64,000 bases of DNA. Origin: Gammaproteobacteria bacterium. GTDB lineage: Bacteria; Pseudomonadota; Gammaproteobacteria; Pseudomonadales; Azotimanducaceae. The DNA lies in contig JAPOXV010000018.1 in NCBI GenBank assembly GCA_026706935.1, positions 248,001-312,000 of the forward strand, read 5' to 3'. Below the pieces are notes generated by a model. That model saw only the letters and a program-made list of their open reading frames with translations. It did not search any database and was not told the DNA's origin. The translations under genes and the position numbers were made by a program. The number at the start of each line of letters is the position of its first letter. The stretch's first letter is position 1. This document shows positions 1-9,939 of the stretch, piece after piece.

Positions 1-1013
1 CACTGAACATTGAATGGTTATTACCCGAGTACACAGCTGTTCGAAAAGGCGACGTCGTTGTTAGGTTCGCGGATGAAGATCTACTATCTCAACGAAGCAA
101 TTCATTGGTCGATATAGCGAATCAATCTCTATTGATTCGCAACCACATGATGGATAGTGGCACGGCGCATACGCAGATAGAACATGAAAGCGAACGGGTT
201 GCAGGAGAGACAGTCATAGCGCAGACTTTTGCCGATTTTGATCCACGATATTTCAGCCGGATCGAAATAATCGATGCAATTGGCGATCTTGAGTTCCTAG
301 GTGTAGAAGCGTCGTTCTACGATTGGCAGTTCGGTACCCACGAACAAAGGACTCGCGCTGAATTAGCTCGAATCGAAGCCGAAAGATCTTCCGTCGAACT
401 ACAGTTGCAGCGACAAAATTCGGCTCTCGGCGCATCCGAACTGGTCAGTCCGGCAGACGGTGTTTTTCTACATGCCCGAACTCCGTGGGGACAGAAAATC
501 GGCAAAGGCCGTACTATGTTTCCTGGGAGTGCGGTCGGGATGCTGCCCGTCGACGGAAAACTTCAGGCACGCATTTACGTCCCCAAGTCAGATGCGATTG
601 GCATCGAAGTAGGTCAAACTGTAAAGCTGCGCATTGACGTTGATATTGAGCGTGAACTAGCTGGCGAAATCGTGACTGTTTCGCCGATGGCGATATCGCG
701 CAACCCACAAGATCCGCGACAGTACGTTGTCGTTTCGGCGACGCTGGATGAAGGTTCGAAAAACAGGATTCGGATTGGGAGCGCATTGACGGCGACCATT
801 GTCACAGCCAGCCTTCGTGACGCAATCGTTCTACCACAACAAGCGATATTCAATGAGGACGAAAAACACGTTGTCTACCTGGTCGTTGGGAATCAATTTG
901 TAACTCGTCAAGTTAGTTTAGGCTTCCGAAGCCCGACACTCGTTGAAGTGAAAACAGGACTCGATGATGGCGACTTGGTAAGTCTGGTTGCTCCGGTAAA
1001 CCTTAGTTCGTAG
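1..1013 (+). CDS. HlyD/RND-type periplasmic adaptor subunit (5'-truncated by window edge)
   Basis: The reading frame is open from the first bases of the window (LNIEWLLPEYTAVRKGD...) so the TTG at 105 is not the true start; the gene begins upstream. The visible part fits a membrane fusion protein that bridges an inner-membrane transporter to the outer membrane: a lipoyl-like half motif (VSPADGVFLHARTPWGQKI, about residue 110 from the TTG), a beta-barrel segment (LQARIYVPKSDAIGIEVGQ, then VKLRIDVDIERELAGEI) and a membrane-proximal domain (VLPQQAIFNED...VYLVVGNQFVTRQVSLG). The following gene is a MacB/FtsX-like permease on the same strand, 124 bp on, which suggests a MacAB-like tripartite exporter. 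The substrate is unknown. Family assignment is strong; which subfamily is inference. Confidence 0.8.
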   Translation, partial: LNIEWLLPEYTAVRKGDVVVRFADEDLLSQRSNSLVDIANQSLLIRNHMMDSGTAHTQIEHESERVAGETVIAQTFADFDPRYFSRIEIIDAIGDLEFLGVEASFYDWQFGTHEQRTRAELARIEAERSSVELQLQRQNSALGASELVSPADGVFLHARTPWGQKIGKGRTMFPGSAVGMLPVDGKLQARIYVPKSDAIGIEVGQTVKLRIDVDIERELAGEIVTVSPMAISRNPQDPRQYVVVSATLDEGSKNRIRIGSALTATIVTASLRDAIVLPQQAIFNEDEKHVVYLVVGNQFVTRQVSLGFRSPTLVEVKTGLDDGDLVSLVAPVNLSS

Positions 1014-1137
1014 GAGCAATACGCTTCATACCCGTCAAATCGCCTAACAGAACGGCTTATCACCAAGTCCCTCTCCATGCCTTGCGTACAACTGACTTTA
1101 TCGAATCTGATAGGGCATTCCTAAGAACAGTCATCCG

Positions 1138-2394
1138 ATGAACATCCGGGCAGCTACAAAGTCGATTCTTCCAGATTTCCGACACGCTTTCGGTCAACTC
1201 ACTCACCATAAGCTACGATCAGCACTGACGCTATTGGGCATGGTGTTTGGCGTCGCAGCGGTTATCGCGATGCTGGCGGTTAGTGAAGGAGGGCGTCGCG
1301 AAGCGTTGCTATTGGTAGAAGGTATGGGTGTCAACAATCTCATCGTCGAAGCGAATGAAGGTCGTGGGGATGAATTACGTGAAGTTAGGTCTCTTTCCGA
1401 TGGTCTCACGACGGGCGATGCATTCGCGATCAAGGAGACACTGCCCTTCGTTGAAGCCTGGGCCGGTGTACGCCGAATCAATGTCTGGAACTTGATCTCC
1501 CACGAGGGTCAGAGTAACGCTGACGTGCTCGCCGTAAGTCCTTCCTACTTTTCCCTATCGGGTTTAGAACCTGCTCAAGGTAGCTTGTTCAATACGAGCG
1601 ATGATTCTCACTTCGCACAGAAAGCTGTATTAGGCGACGCGGCATCAAGACAGTTGTTCCCGAACGGGGAAGCAATTGGAAAACGCATAAAGATCAATTA
1701 TTTATGGGTAGAAGTTATCGGGGTACTACGCGATACACAAATCCAAGGCGAGGAGTTTCAAGGCGAACAGGTAGGTGGCGAAAGCGAACGAGCCTATATT
1801 CCCTTACAGACTGGATTGAAGCGATTGCGACTCAGCCCACTTGCGTCAGAACTCTCATCGCTAAAACTGAAGATCGGTACCTCGGTATCCCCCGGAGAGG
1901 CGGCTCGCGCGGTTGAGCACCTACTAAACCAGAGACATGGTGGACAAGAAGACACCCGAATTGTCGTTCCTGCTCGACTGCTTGCACAGCAGCGTCAAAC
2001 GCAAAGGATATTTACGATCGTAATGTCGGCCGTTGCAGGTATCTCCTTGCTGGTCGGGGGAATCGGCATCATGAACATCATGCTTGCAAGCGTGTTAGAA
2101 CGTAAATCTGAAATCGGATTATTACGTGCAGTAGGTGCAACGCAGATGGACGTAGTGCGTCAGTTTCTCGTCGAGACCGCTGTCATTGCCTTCATGGGCG
2201 CACTAGCTGGCGTAGTACTCGGAATTGCAATCGCATACGTGATCGCTGCATTCGCAGGCTGGTCGGTCGCGTGGTCTATACCAACCATTGCACTCGCAGT
2301 AGGCGTATGCGTGTCAATCGCGGTCGGATTTGGCGTGTATCCGTCTCTGTCAGCGGCACGGCTGGATCCGGTTGAGGCTCTGCAATCGGAGTAG
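1138..2394 (+). CDS. MacB/FtsX-type ABC transporter permease
   Basis: A 418-residue inner-membrane permease. The first transmembrane helix follows the segment LTHHKLRSALTLLGMVFGVA (about residues 20-40), typical of MacB_PCD proteins; a large periplasmic domain follows; then three helices in the C-terminal FtsX domain, including the family segment SLLVGGIGIMNIMLASVLER and the EIGLLRAVGAT loop, ending with ...AARLDPVEALQSE, the usual MacB tail. There is no ATPase domain in this chain, unlike E. coli MacB, so a separate ATP-binding subunit is expected, probably upstream of the window together with the adaptor. Such systems export macrolides, peptides, siderophores or signals; nothing here tells which. 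The ATG at 1138 has only a weak ribosome site. Confidence 0.88.
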   Translation: MNIRAATKSILPDFRHAFGQLTHHKLRSALTLLGMVFGVAAVIAMLAVSEGGRREALLLVEGMGVNNLIVEANEGRGDELREVRSLSDGLTTGDAFAIKETLPFVEAWAGVRRINVWNLISHEGQSNADVLAVSPSYFSLSGLEPAQGSLFNTSDDSHFAQKAVLGDAASRQLFPNGEAIGKRIKINYLWVEVIGVLRDTQIQGEEFQGEQVGGESERAYIPLQTGLKRLRLSPLASELSSLKLKIGTSVSPGEAARAVEHLLNQRHGGQEDTRIVVPARLLAQQRQTQRIFTIVMSAVAGISLLVGGIGIMNIMLASVLERKSEIGLLRAVGATQMDVVRQFLVETAVIAFMGALAGVVLGIAIAYVIAAFAGWSVAWSIPTIALAVGVCVSIAVGFGVYPSLSAARLDPVEALQSE

Positions 2395-2551
2395 GGTAGA
2401 CTCCGTTGGAGTTGGATTACTCGTCTCATGATTTAGTGATTCGCTTGAGTTGGTAACGCAATCTGTTTGAGCAGTGCTGTCGTTCGAGTTTGTATTGGTG
2501 ATCGAAACTCGCAAATTGTTGATTTAGCACTAAAATTTAAAGGTCATTCAT

Positions 2552-2556
2552 GGAGG
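2552..2556 (+). promoter_or_regulatory. Ribosome binding site that sets the ftsK start
   Basis: GGAGG lies 9 bases before the ATG at 2566. No comparable site precedes the in-frame TTG at 2467, so the longer frame is likely leader sequence and ftsK starts at 2566. Confidence 0.75.
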
Positions 2557-2565
2557 AATGATGTC

Positions 2566-4947
2566 ATGGCGCAGTCGGGCACGGAGCCAGTGGCTGTTAG
2601 CTTCTATATGCGCGAAATTGGGGCGATCCTCATCTGCGCACTCGCCGTTATCTTGCTTCTCGCGTTGGTCAGTTATGTACCTTCGAGTCAAGAAACTAAC
2701 GCAAATGACCATCAATTCGTAAACGTAATCGGCTCGATCGGCGCTGCCGTTGCCTATGGCTGTTATTGGGTATTTGGGATCGTCGCGTATCTTCTGCCGC
2801 TCGGGATGTTCGCCGCGTGTGCGGCGATTCTGCGATGGCAGGCAAATAGCGTAGATTGGGTAAGTGCTGGTTGTCGAGTAGGCGGATGCGTTTTGCTTGT
2901 TTTTGCAGCGACAGTTCTAGCCTCTCTACATATTGCCAGCCTGTCTAAGTTACCAACGGGTTCAGGTGGGAATATCGGCGGTACATTGGTCCTATATACG
3001 ATCCAATACGTCAAGACTGCTGGTCTATCGATCCTCTCGTTTGTCGGCGTTTTGATCGCGCTACAGCTCGTCATTGGCTTTTCCTGGTTGAATGTATTGG
3101 AACGGACGGGTCGTTGCATTACTAAGATGTCGTTCGGATTGTTTACTGCAGTAATGTGGTTGTATCGAGTAGCAGTTTCTGGGTTCCGCGCGGTTAATCG
3201 GTTACTCGAATCTGAGAGTGGTCAGTCAAGGGAGCAACCTCGACAACGCGGGGCTGTCCAACCGCTCAGAATCGCACCGACGGTTGGAAATGAACCGGCT
3301 GAATCAAAAGGACACGGCAGGTTCGATAACTTAGATGTATCGAACGTAGGTAATTTAATCGACGATAGCACGCTCCTTGATACAGAAATACTGTTGGACG
3401 GAGATCAATCAGGTTCTGGTGTTCACGCCGCAGTTGTGCCGCCGAGAAGCGACATTGAACCAACGGTTCTTACCAAGCTCCCGAGTCTTGAAATCCTCTC
3501 GACGCATTCGAGCGAGAGTGCTGCCGAGGAAGAATATCAAGCGCTTATCGCGCTTGGTGAACGATTGCGCTCAATACTTGCCGATTACGGCGTCGCAATT
3601 GAAGTGGAATCGATCATTTCCGGACCAGTAGTCTCGAGATTTGAAATACAGCTAGCGCCTGGATTGAAGGTGAATAAGATCATCTCCCTCGGAAATGATC
3701 TAGCGCGAGAGATCGCGGTCAGTTCCGTTCGAGTCGTTCCTGTTATCCCTGGCAAGAGTGTGGTAGGGATCGAAATCCCGAACCGTGTACGTGCAACGGT
3801 TACGTTGAAGGAAGTACTCGCGCAACGTCAGTTCAACGACGCGAAAAGACCGTTGACGCTAGCGCTTGGCAAGGATATTGCAGGTGAACCGGTCTACGCA
3901 GACCTAGAACGTATGCCGCATCTCCTTGTCGCAGGTACGACGGGATCCGGCAAGTCAGTCGGCATCAATACGATGCTACTTAGCATGATGTATCGGCTTA
4001 CGCCCGAGGACGTCCGATTAATCTTGGTAGACCCGAAGATGCTTGAGTTGTCGGTATATGAAGGCATCCCGCATTTGTTGACACCTGTCGTTACAGATAT
4101 GCAAGACGCAGCCAAAGCACTCCAGTGGTGTGTAGCCGAAATGGAACGGCGCTATCGGCTTATGAAGGAGCTCGAGGTTCGAAGCTTGGGTGGCTTTAAC
4201 GAGAGGATCACTGATGCCGAAAAACGCGGTAAACCGATCCCAGACCCACTTTGGCAACCAGATTCTGGTGTGGAACAGCAAGCGCTCACTAGGTTACCTT
4301 TGATTGTTGTGGTCATCGACGAATTCGCAGACATGATCATGATCGTTGGGAAGAAGGTTGAGCAATTGATCGCTCGTATTGCGCAAAAAGCTCGTGCGGC
4401 AGGTATCCATCTGATACTCGCAACACAACGTCCGTCTGTGGACGTGATTACTGGGTTAATTAAAGCCAATATTCCGTGTCGAATCAGCTATCAGGTATCG
4501 AGTCAGGTCGATTCGAGAACGATCATCGATCAGGTTGGTGCTGAGCAGCTACTCGGACACGGGGACATGCTCTATCTACCACCAGGTTCTAGTGTTCCAG
4601 AACGTGTGCACGGCGCATTCGTAAGTGACGACGAGGTACTAGCGGTCATCGCGGACTGGCGTCGACGCGGCTCGCCAGATTACGCATATGACATCATGAA
4701 CGAGGATATTTCATTCAATATCAATGATCTTGGCTTCGAGAGCACCGGCGATGAAGCAGACGAGCTGTACCAACAGGCTGTTCAATACGTCATTGAATCT
4801 CGCCGAGCGTCCGCCTCTGCACTGCAGACCAAATTCCAGATCGGATGGAACAAAGCAGCTCGCTTTATGGATCAAATGGAACAACACGGTATCGTGACGG
4901 TACCAGATCATAAAGGGCGACGCGAGGTGCTCGCGTCAGAGGACTAG
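2566..4947 (+). CDS. ftsK: DNA translocase FtsK
   Basis: FtsK sits at the division septum and pumps the chromosome termini apart, activating XerCD at dif. The 793-residue protein has four N-terminal membrane helices (roughly residues 14-200), a short linker rich in polar residues, then the RecA-like motor: Walker A in LLVAGTTGSGKSVGINTML, Walker B in LIVVVIDEFADMIMI, and the segment LATQRPSVDVITGLIKANIP. The C-terminus carries the winged-helix gamma domain (ELYQQAVQYVIESRRASASA onward, including FQIGWNKAARFMDQMEQHGI) that reads KOPS. The linker is much shorter than the several-hundred-residue linker of E. coli FtsK. The start at 2566 is chosen for its GGAGG site. It is followed 7 bp later by lolA, the usual gammaproteobacterial order. 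Confidence 0.97.
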   Translation: MAQSGTEPVAVSFYMREIGAILICALAVILLLALVSYVPSSQETNANDHQFVNVIGSIGAAVAYGCYWVFGIVAYLLPLGMFAACAAILRWQANSVDWVSAGCRVGGCVLLVFAATVLASLHIASLSKLPTGSGGNIGGTLVLYTIQYVKTAGLSILSFVGVLIALQLVIGFSWLNVLERTGRCITKMSFGLFTAVMWLYRVAVSGFRAVNRLLESESGQSREQPRQRGAVQPLRIAPTVGNEPAESKGHGRFDNLDVSNVGNLIDDSTLLDTEILLDGDQSGSGVHAAVVPPRSDIEPTVLTKLPSLEILSTHSSESAAEEEYQALIALGERLRSILADYGVAIEVESIISGPVVSRFEIQLAPGLKVNKIISLGNDLAREIAVSSVRVVPVIPGKSVVGIEIPNRVRATVTLKEVLAQRQFNDAKRPLTLALGKDIAGEPVYADLERMPHLLVAGTTGSGKSVGINTMLLSMMYRLTPEDVRLILVDPKMLELSVYEGIPHLLTPVVTDMQDAAKALQWCVAEMERRYRLMKELEVRSLGGFNERITDAEKRGKPIPDPLWQPDSGVEQQALTRLPLIVVVIDEFADMIMIVGKKVEQLIARIAQKARAAGIHLILATQRPSVDVITGLIKANIPCRISYQVSSQVDSRTIIDQVGAEQLLGHGDMLYLPPGSSVPERVHGAFVSDDEVLAVIADWRRRGSPDYAYDIMNEDISFNINDLGFESTGDEADELYQQAVQYVIESRRASASALQTKFQIGWNKAARFMDQMEQHGIVTVPDHKGRREVLASED

Positions 4948-4954
4948 GCAACGA

Positions 4955-5596
4955 TTGACGAAGTCTCTCTATTGGAAATTAGCGCTTCTACTGCTTCCGA
5001 TCGTCGTTGGGTTCAATACTGTACGAGCAGACGAAGAAGCTAAAAACGAATTGATTTCGCGTTTCGAACACATCGAGACATTACGTGCGAACTTCATACA
5101 ACGGGTGTTAGATGAGACCGGCGAGGAACTTCAAGTGCTTGGTGGCGAAATGCTCGTCCACTCACCGTCTCACTTTCGATGGGAGATCGAGACCCCTTAT
5201 AGCTTGACCTACGTTTTGAATCGCCTCGACCTCATGGTCGTGGATCCAGATTTACATCAAGTCACCTATCGGACTATCGATTCTCCTGACGAAGTACCGA
5301 TTGTTGCGCTATTAGTACACCGGGACATGGATGTACTAAACGAATTCACTATATCAGCGACGAAGAATGCGTTCATATTAGAGCCGCTCGATCAGATGCA
5401 GCTGTTCAAGTTGATTACGGTTTACTTTGACAACATGCGTCTTGATGCCATTGACGTACGCGATTCACAGGACCGCTTGACAGAATTTACGTTTCGTGAT
5501 CTCGAGGAGAATGTGGTTCTCGATGATTCACTGTTCGAAGTGACGATCGCAGAAGACATGGAAATCATCGGTGAGCCTCCCAGTGCGGTTCCTTAG
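4955..5596 (+). CDS. lolA: Outer-membrane lipoprotein carrier LolA
   Basis: LolA shuttles lipoproteins through the periplasm from LolCDE to LolB. The 213-residue product begins at a TTG with a clear signal peptide (KLALLLLPIVVGFNTVRA, cleavage probably after ADE or just before). The mature part shows family features: the LRANFIQRVLDETGEEL strand, the GGEMLVHSPSHFRWEIETPY segment, the LMVVDPDLHQVTYR strand and C-terminal DSLFEVTI. It lies 7 bp after ftsK and 39 bp before rarA, as in pseudomonads and enterics, so it is probably co-transcribed. No LolB is seen in the window. The alternative start further in would remove part of the signal peptide, so the TTG is preferred. Confidence 0.93.
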   Translation: MTKSLYWKLALLLLPIVVGFNTVRADEEAKNELISRFEHIETLRANFIQRVLDETGEELQVLGGEMLVHSPSHFRWEIETPYSLTYVLNRLDLMVVDPDLHQVTYRTIDSPDEVPIVALLVHRDMDVLNEFTISATKNAFILEPLDQMQLFKLITVYFDNMRLDAIDVRDSQDRLTEFTFRDLEENVVLDDSLFEVTIAEDMEIIGEPPSAVP

Positions 5597-5635
5597 TTCT
5601 TTACGATTCGTTATAGTTGCTAAAACTAATCGATT

Positions 5636-6913
5636 TTGAAGAGTGTGGCCAATTCAACAAAGCCACTCGCAGAAGCGCTTCGTCCCACACGGTTTGAGGA
5701 TTTTGTAGGTCAAGAGCACTTACTCGGCGAAGATAGGCCGCTCGCGACACTAGCCAAGCAACGGGCGGTACACTCGATGATTCTCTGGGGGCCGCCAGGT
5801 TCAGGTAAAACAACCCTCGCGCGCTTATTCGCGTCAAATTCTGATGCCCATTGGATCGCGATTTCGGCAGTACTCGCGGGTGTCAAAGATGTACGTGCGG
5901 CGATCGAAGAAGCAAGAGAGCAAAGCCCTCGTCAGACGGTGCTCTTCGTCGATGAAGTGCACCGCTTCAACAAGGCACAACAAGACGCATTTCTTCCACA
6001 TGTCGAGTCCGGCATGTTGACATTGATCGGCGCGACGACCGAAAATCCTGCATTCGAGGTTAATTCGGCTTTGCTGTCCCGCACGCACGTGTACGTCTTA
6101 CATCGCTTAGAGTCTCATCACATAGAAGAGATCGTAGGACGCGCCTTAAGAACCACAGATAAGTCGTACACGCTATCAAACGACGGACTTTCGTTGCTCC
6201 TCGGCATCGCTGATGGTGATGCAAGACGAGCTCTAAATACGATCGAAGCGGCCTTGCGTCTCAACATATACGATCTCGACGTAGACGCGATTGAGCGTGC
6301 CGCCGGCCAGTCATTCCGTCAATTCGACAAAGGTGGTGACGCGTTCTACGATCAGATATCGGCGTTACATAAAGCAATCCGAGGCAGCGACCCAGATGCC
6401 TCGTTGTATTGGTTTACCCGCATGATCGATGGCGGATGCGATCCTCTATACGTTGCACGGCGTCTCGTACGGATCGCGACTGAAGATATAGGAACAGCGG
6501 ATCCTAGATGTTTGCAGCTAGCAATCGCCGCTCGGGATGCGTATCACCACTTAGGATCACCAGAAGGGGAATTGGCACTCGCTGAAGCCGTGCTCTACTT
6601 TGCTAGTGTCCCGAAGAGTAACGCTGTCGAGATTGCTTATGAAAACGCAAAGGCTTTTGTACGATCTAATCCGTCCCATCCAGTGCCTCTGCGCTTCCGG
6701 AATGCGCCTACGCGTCTCGCCAAGTCGCTTGGACACGGAGATGGTTATCGGTACGCACACGACGAAGACGACGCTTTCGCCGTCGGTGAACGCTATTTTC
6801 CGGACGAAGTACCGGATCAACAGTTTTACTTCCCGACCGAACGCGGCATTGAACAACAGATCAAGACACGTTTGTCTAAACTTCGCGCCCTAAACGAACG
6901 CGCCAAACGCTAG
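5636..6913 (+). CDS. rarA: Replication-associated recombination protein A (AAA+ ATPase)
   Basis: RarA (MgsA) acts at stalled replication forks and single-stranded DNA gaps. The 425-residue product matches the family in length and motifs: an N-terminal [20 protein letters not shown] box shared with clamp-loader proteins, Walker [10 protein letters not shown] (residues 52-60), Walker B with DEVHR (106-110), the sensor region [20 protein letters not shown], and the C-terminal tetramer-forming part with [22 protein letters not shown]. The start is a TTG with no strong ribosome site, reached by read-through from lolA; no upstream ATG in frame is available. It is followed only 4 bp later by crcB. 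Confidence 0.95.
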   Translation: MKSVANSTKPLAEALRPTRFEDFVGQEHLLGEDRPLATLAKQRAVHSMILWGPPGSGKTTLARLFASNSDAHWIAISAVLAGVKDVRAAIEEAREQSPRQTVLFVDEVHRFNKAQQDAFLPHVESGMLTLIGATTENPAFEVNSALLSRTHVYVLHRLESHHIEEIVGRALRTTDKSYTLSNDGLSLLLGIADGDARRALNTIEAALRLNIYDLDVDAIERAAGQSFRQFDKGGDAFYDQISALHKAIRGSDPDASLYWFTRMIDGGCDPLYVARRLVRIATEDIGTADPRCLQLAIAARDAYHHLGSPEGELALAEAVLYFASVPKSNAVEIAYENAKAFVRSNPSHPVPLRFRNAPTRLAKSLGHGDGYRYAHDEDDAFAVGERYFPDEVPDQQFYFPTERGIEQQIKTRLSKLRALNERAKR

Positions 6914-6917
6914 TTCC

Positions 6918-7286
6918 GTGATTAAGTCGATTCTGCTTGTCGCCTGTGCAGGTGCACTTGGTGCGGTTGCGCGGTATGGCGTTATCGTGTTATCGGAATG
7001 GCAGGAATGGAATCCTTGGGGTACATTCGCGGTAAATGTGTTTGGTTGTTTTGCGATAGGTGTCCTCATCGCCGCCGCAAGTGACGCAGACTGGTTCGAA
7101 AGTTACGGTAGAAACCTTCTTGTGTTTGGATTTTTAGGTGCATTCACGACATTTTCAGCGTTTTCAATGGACACACTACAGTTAGCTCAAGCTGGAAAGA
7201 TGCATGTCGCCATTCTTTACGCAGCCCTCACTGTGTTTGCGTGCCTTGCAGCGACGTATACAGGCTTAAAGCTGGTTAATCACTGA
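6918..7286 (+). CDS. crcB: Fluoride channel FluC/CrcB
   Basis: A 122-residue inner-membrane protein of four helices that, in the family, forms an antiparallel dimer giving fluoride an exit route. Characteristic segments are visible: [10 protein letters not shown] near the N-terminus, [16 protein letters not shown] in helix 2, and [15 protein letters not shown] in helix 3 with the phenylalanine and serine/threonine residues that line the pore and the central sodium site. The GTG start at 6918 follows the rarA stop by 4 bp. The stop TGA overlaps the serS ATG by one base (TGATG), which implies translational coupling. No fluoride riboswitch was recognised. Confidence 0.94.
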   Translation: MIKSILLVACAGALGAVARYGVIVLSEWQEWNPWGTFAVNVFGCFAIGVLIAAASDADWFESYGRNLLVFGFLGAFTTFSAFSMDTLQLAQAGKMHVAILYAALTVFACLAATYTGLKLVNH

Positions 7287-8578
7287 TGTTAGATCCCCGT
7301 TCACTTCGACGAGAACCCGAGCTCATCGCTCAAGCGTTGAGTAAACGCGGTTTGGTGTTTGATCTTGATGCCTATAAGGAACTTGAATCATCTCGTCACG
7401 ATTTGCAGACCGAAATGGAGACGCTACAGCACGAGCGAAACGAGATTTCTCGAACCATTGGGCAAGCCAAGCAGGACGGCGAAGACATTGAACCCCTTAG
7501 ATTGAGTGTTAGTGAGATCGGCTATCGGCTCGATGTTGTAAAGCAGGAATTTGGCAAGATTCGAGAAGAGCTGGATGCCTTTTTACTATCGATTCCCAAC
7601 ATTCCTGATGAGTCCGTCCCGGAAGGAGCAGACGAAGACGATAACCTCGTACTTCGTCAGCATGGGTCGATACCTGAATTCAATTTCGAACCCAAGGATC
7701 ATGTCGATCTCGCGCCGGATTTTCTCGATCTTGAACTGGCGGTAAAAATCAGTGGAAGCCGTTTTAGCGTGCTTAGAGGTCCACTAGCAAAGCTCCAGAG
7801 AGCTTTGACGCAGTTTATGCTCGACGTTCACACCGAGCAACACGGATATGAAGAGGTTTACGTACCTTACGTCGTTAACGCAGCTTCCATGACGGCAACC
7901 GGACAGTTACCAAAGTTCGCCCATGACGCGTTCCACGTCGAACACACAGAGCCGATGTATTTGGTGCCAACCGCCGAGGTTCCGGTCACCAACTTCGTTC
8001 GCGACGAAATATTGAGTGCGGACGAATTGCCTATGAGGTTCGTCGCACATACGCCGTGCTTTCGGAGCGAGGCAGGTTCTTATGGCAAAGACATGCGAGG
8101 GATATTCCGACAACATCAGTTTGAAAAGGTCGAGCTCGTCCAGATCGTATCACCTGACGAATCATGGGCTGCATTTGAGGAACTACTCGGTCACGCCGAG
8201 ACGATTCTGAAAATGCTCGACTTGCCGTATCAGGCGAGCGTTTTGTGCGGTGGCGATTTGGGATTCGCCGCTGCGAAGACGATTGACCTTGAAGTCTGGC
8301 TTCCGAGTCAGCGTCGATATCGTGAAATCTCCAGCGTCAGTAATTTCCTTGACTTTCAGGCGCGACGAGCGCAGGCGCGTTTCCGTAGGAAAGCGGGTGA
8401 GCGACCGGACCTCGTTCACACCATCAATGGATCTGGCCTGGCAGTAGGTCGTTCTCTCATCGCTTTGATGGAGAACTTTCAGAATGGTGATGGTTCCGTC
8501 AGCATTCCAGACGCGTTGCGTGACTACATGGGTGGGATCGATTCGCTAAAGCTCACAGAAATCGACGGTCAAAAGTAA
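7286..8578 (+). CDS. serS: Seryl-tRNA synthetase
   Basis: Charges tRNA-Ser (and tRNA-Sec where present) with serine. The 430-residue product has the family's N-terminal antiparallel coiled coil (about residues 30-100, rich in E, Q, R and L) that grips the tRNA-Ser variable arm, then a class II catalytic core: motif 2 around [19 protein letters not shown] and motif 3 [16 protein letters not shown]. The serine-binding TAEV segment ([11 protein letters not shown]) and the [15 protein letters not shown] stretch are also present. Length equals that of E. coli SerS. Coupled to crcB upstream by a one-base overlap and to cysG downstream by a TAATG overlap. A tRNA-Ser substrate is encoded at 33421-33508. 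Confidence 0.98.
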   Translation: MLDPRSLRREPELIAQALSKRGLVFDLDAYKELESSRHDLQTEMETLQHERNEISRTIGQAKQDGEDIEPLRLSVSEIGYRLDVVKQEFGKIREELDAFLLSIPNIPDESVPEGADEDDNLVLRQHGSIPEFNFEPKDHVDLAPDFLDLELAVKISGSRFSVLRGPLAKLQRALTQFMLDVHTEQHGYEEVYVPYVVNAASMTATGQLPKFAHDAFHVEHTEPMYLVPTAEVPVTNFVRDEILSADELPMRFVAHTPCFRSEAGSYGKDMRGIFRQHQFEKVELVQIVSPDESWAAFEELLGHAETILKMLDLPYQASVLCGGDLGFAAAKTIDLEVWLPSQRRYREISSVSNFLDFQARRAQARFRRKAGERPDLVHTINGSGLAVGRSLIALMENFQNGDGSVSIPDALRDYMGGIDSLKLTEIDGQK

Positions 8579-9933
8579 TGGCGCAGTTGCCGCTGTTCTT
8601 AGACAGTGCTAGATTGCGTTGTCTATTGATCGGTGGCGGGACCATCGCCGCTCGTAAGCTCGAAACGCTCCTGAACCATGGGGTAAGGTGTCGAATCGTC
8701 GCTAAATCGGTTAACGATGACGTTCAGCAACTCGCTAATGAACACGACATTTCGATTGAACTACGGTCATTCGCACCTTTCGACTTAGATGACGTCAATC
8801 TCGTCATTGCAGCGACCAACGATCGTGAAGTAAACGCACACATCGCGTCCGCTTGCGCGTCGAGGTCGGTCATGGTGAACGTCGTCGACGACTACGAACT
8901 GTCGACGGCAACGTTTCCAGCGATCGTAAACCGATCTCCTGTACTCGTGGCAGTTTCGACAGACGGACGCTCGCCGACATTAGCACGTCGAATTAAGTCG
9001 AAGCTTGAGGTTCAACTGAGCGAGGGCTTGGGTCTACTCGCGGACTTCATTTCGTCCAAGCGCAATGAGCTCGGCAGAGAGGCTTCGCGTCATCTTTGGG
9101 ACGCATTGATCGATTCGGCCATTCCTGATTTGCTAGAACGCAGCGACACGAAAGGTGCGGAACGTCATTTCGAGCAACTGAAGAACAATAACAGCGTAAA
9201 GACTGGACTCGTCTCGCTGGTCGGTGCAGGTCCCGGCGATCCATCGCTTCTAACGCTCAAAGCGTTGCGATGCATGGAGCGTGCTGACGTCGTCTATTAC
9301 GACAACTTGGTCTCAATGGAGGTGCTAGAACGCGTACGCAAAGACGCGCAGAAAGTCTACGTTGGTAAGAAACGTAAGTTTTCAGGTATCAGACAGGTGG
9401 AAATAAACCGTCTGCTCAAGAATGATGCACTCGAAGGCAAACGGGTTGTACGACTAAAAGGCGGCGACCCTTTTATGTTCGGCCGTGGTGGTGAAGAAAT
9501 CGAATCACTCATTAGCGATGGTATTGATTTCGAAGTGGTGCCGGGCATTACCGCTGCACTCGGTTGTGCGGCCTATGCTGGTATCCCGTTGACGCACCGT
9601 GATTTCTCCCAATCGGTCCGGTTTGTTACTGGTCATCTCAAGAGTGACGAAATTCACCTCGAGTGGCCCGAGCTCGCTCGACCGGAACAGACTCTTGTCG
9701 TCTATATGGGACTCGCGAATCTCAAGCTGTTCACAGACAATCTGTTAAACAATGGAATGGCGCCTGATGTAGGTATCGCAGTGATCTCCCGCGGTACCTT
9801 CCCCGACCAGAAAGTCATCAAGTCGACGGTCGGAGCGATTGGCGACGAGCTAGAACAACACGACTTAGTGAGTCCTACGACGGCGATCATTGGAGATGTA
9901 GTTTCCTTTGCGGATCGTCTTCGCGACGAATAG
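8578..9933 (+). CDS. cysG: Siroheme synthase CysG (trifunctional)
   Basis: Makes siroheme, the cofactor of sulfite and nitrite reductases, from uroporphyrinogen III. The N-terminal half is the precorrin-2 dehydrogenase/ferrochelatase: NAD-binding GGGTIAARK (residues 19-27), then NVVDDYELSTATFPAIV and VSTDGRSPTLARRIKSKLE. The C-terminal half (from about residue 211) is the S-adenosylmethionine uroporphyrinogen methyltransferase, with VSLVGAGPGDPSLLTLKAL, VVRLKGGDPFMFGRGGEE and PGITAALGCAAYAGIPLTHR. At 451 residues it is close to E. coli CysG. It shares one base with serS and converges on the minus-strand gene that ends at 9940. The sulfur-relay genes tusE and tusD lie about 5.4 kb away. Confidence 0.97.
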   Translation: MAQLPLFLDSARLRCLLIGGGTIAARKLETLLNHGVRCRIVAKSVNDDVQQLANEHDISIELRSFAPFDLDDVNLVIAATNDREVNAHIASACASRSVMVNVVDDYELSTATFPAIVNRSPVLVAVSTDGRSPTLARRIKSKLEVQLSEGLGLLADFISSKRNELGREASRHLWDALIDSAIPDLLERSDTKGAERHFEQLKNNNSVKTGLVSLVGAGPGDPSLLTLKALRCMERADVVYYDNLVSMEVLERVRKDAQKVYVGKKRKFSGIRQVEINRLLKNDALEGKRVVRLKGGDPFMFGRGGEEIESLISDGIDFEVVPGITAALGCAAYAGIPLTHRDFSQSVRFVTGHLKSDEIHLEWPELARPEQTLVVYMGLANLKLFTDNLLNNGMAPDVGIAVISRGTFPDQKVIKSTVGAIGDELEQHDLVSPTTAIIGDVVSFADRLRDE

Positions 9934-9939
9934 AGCGAC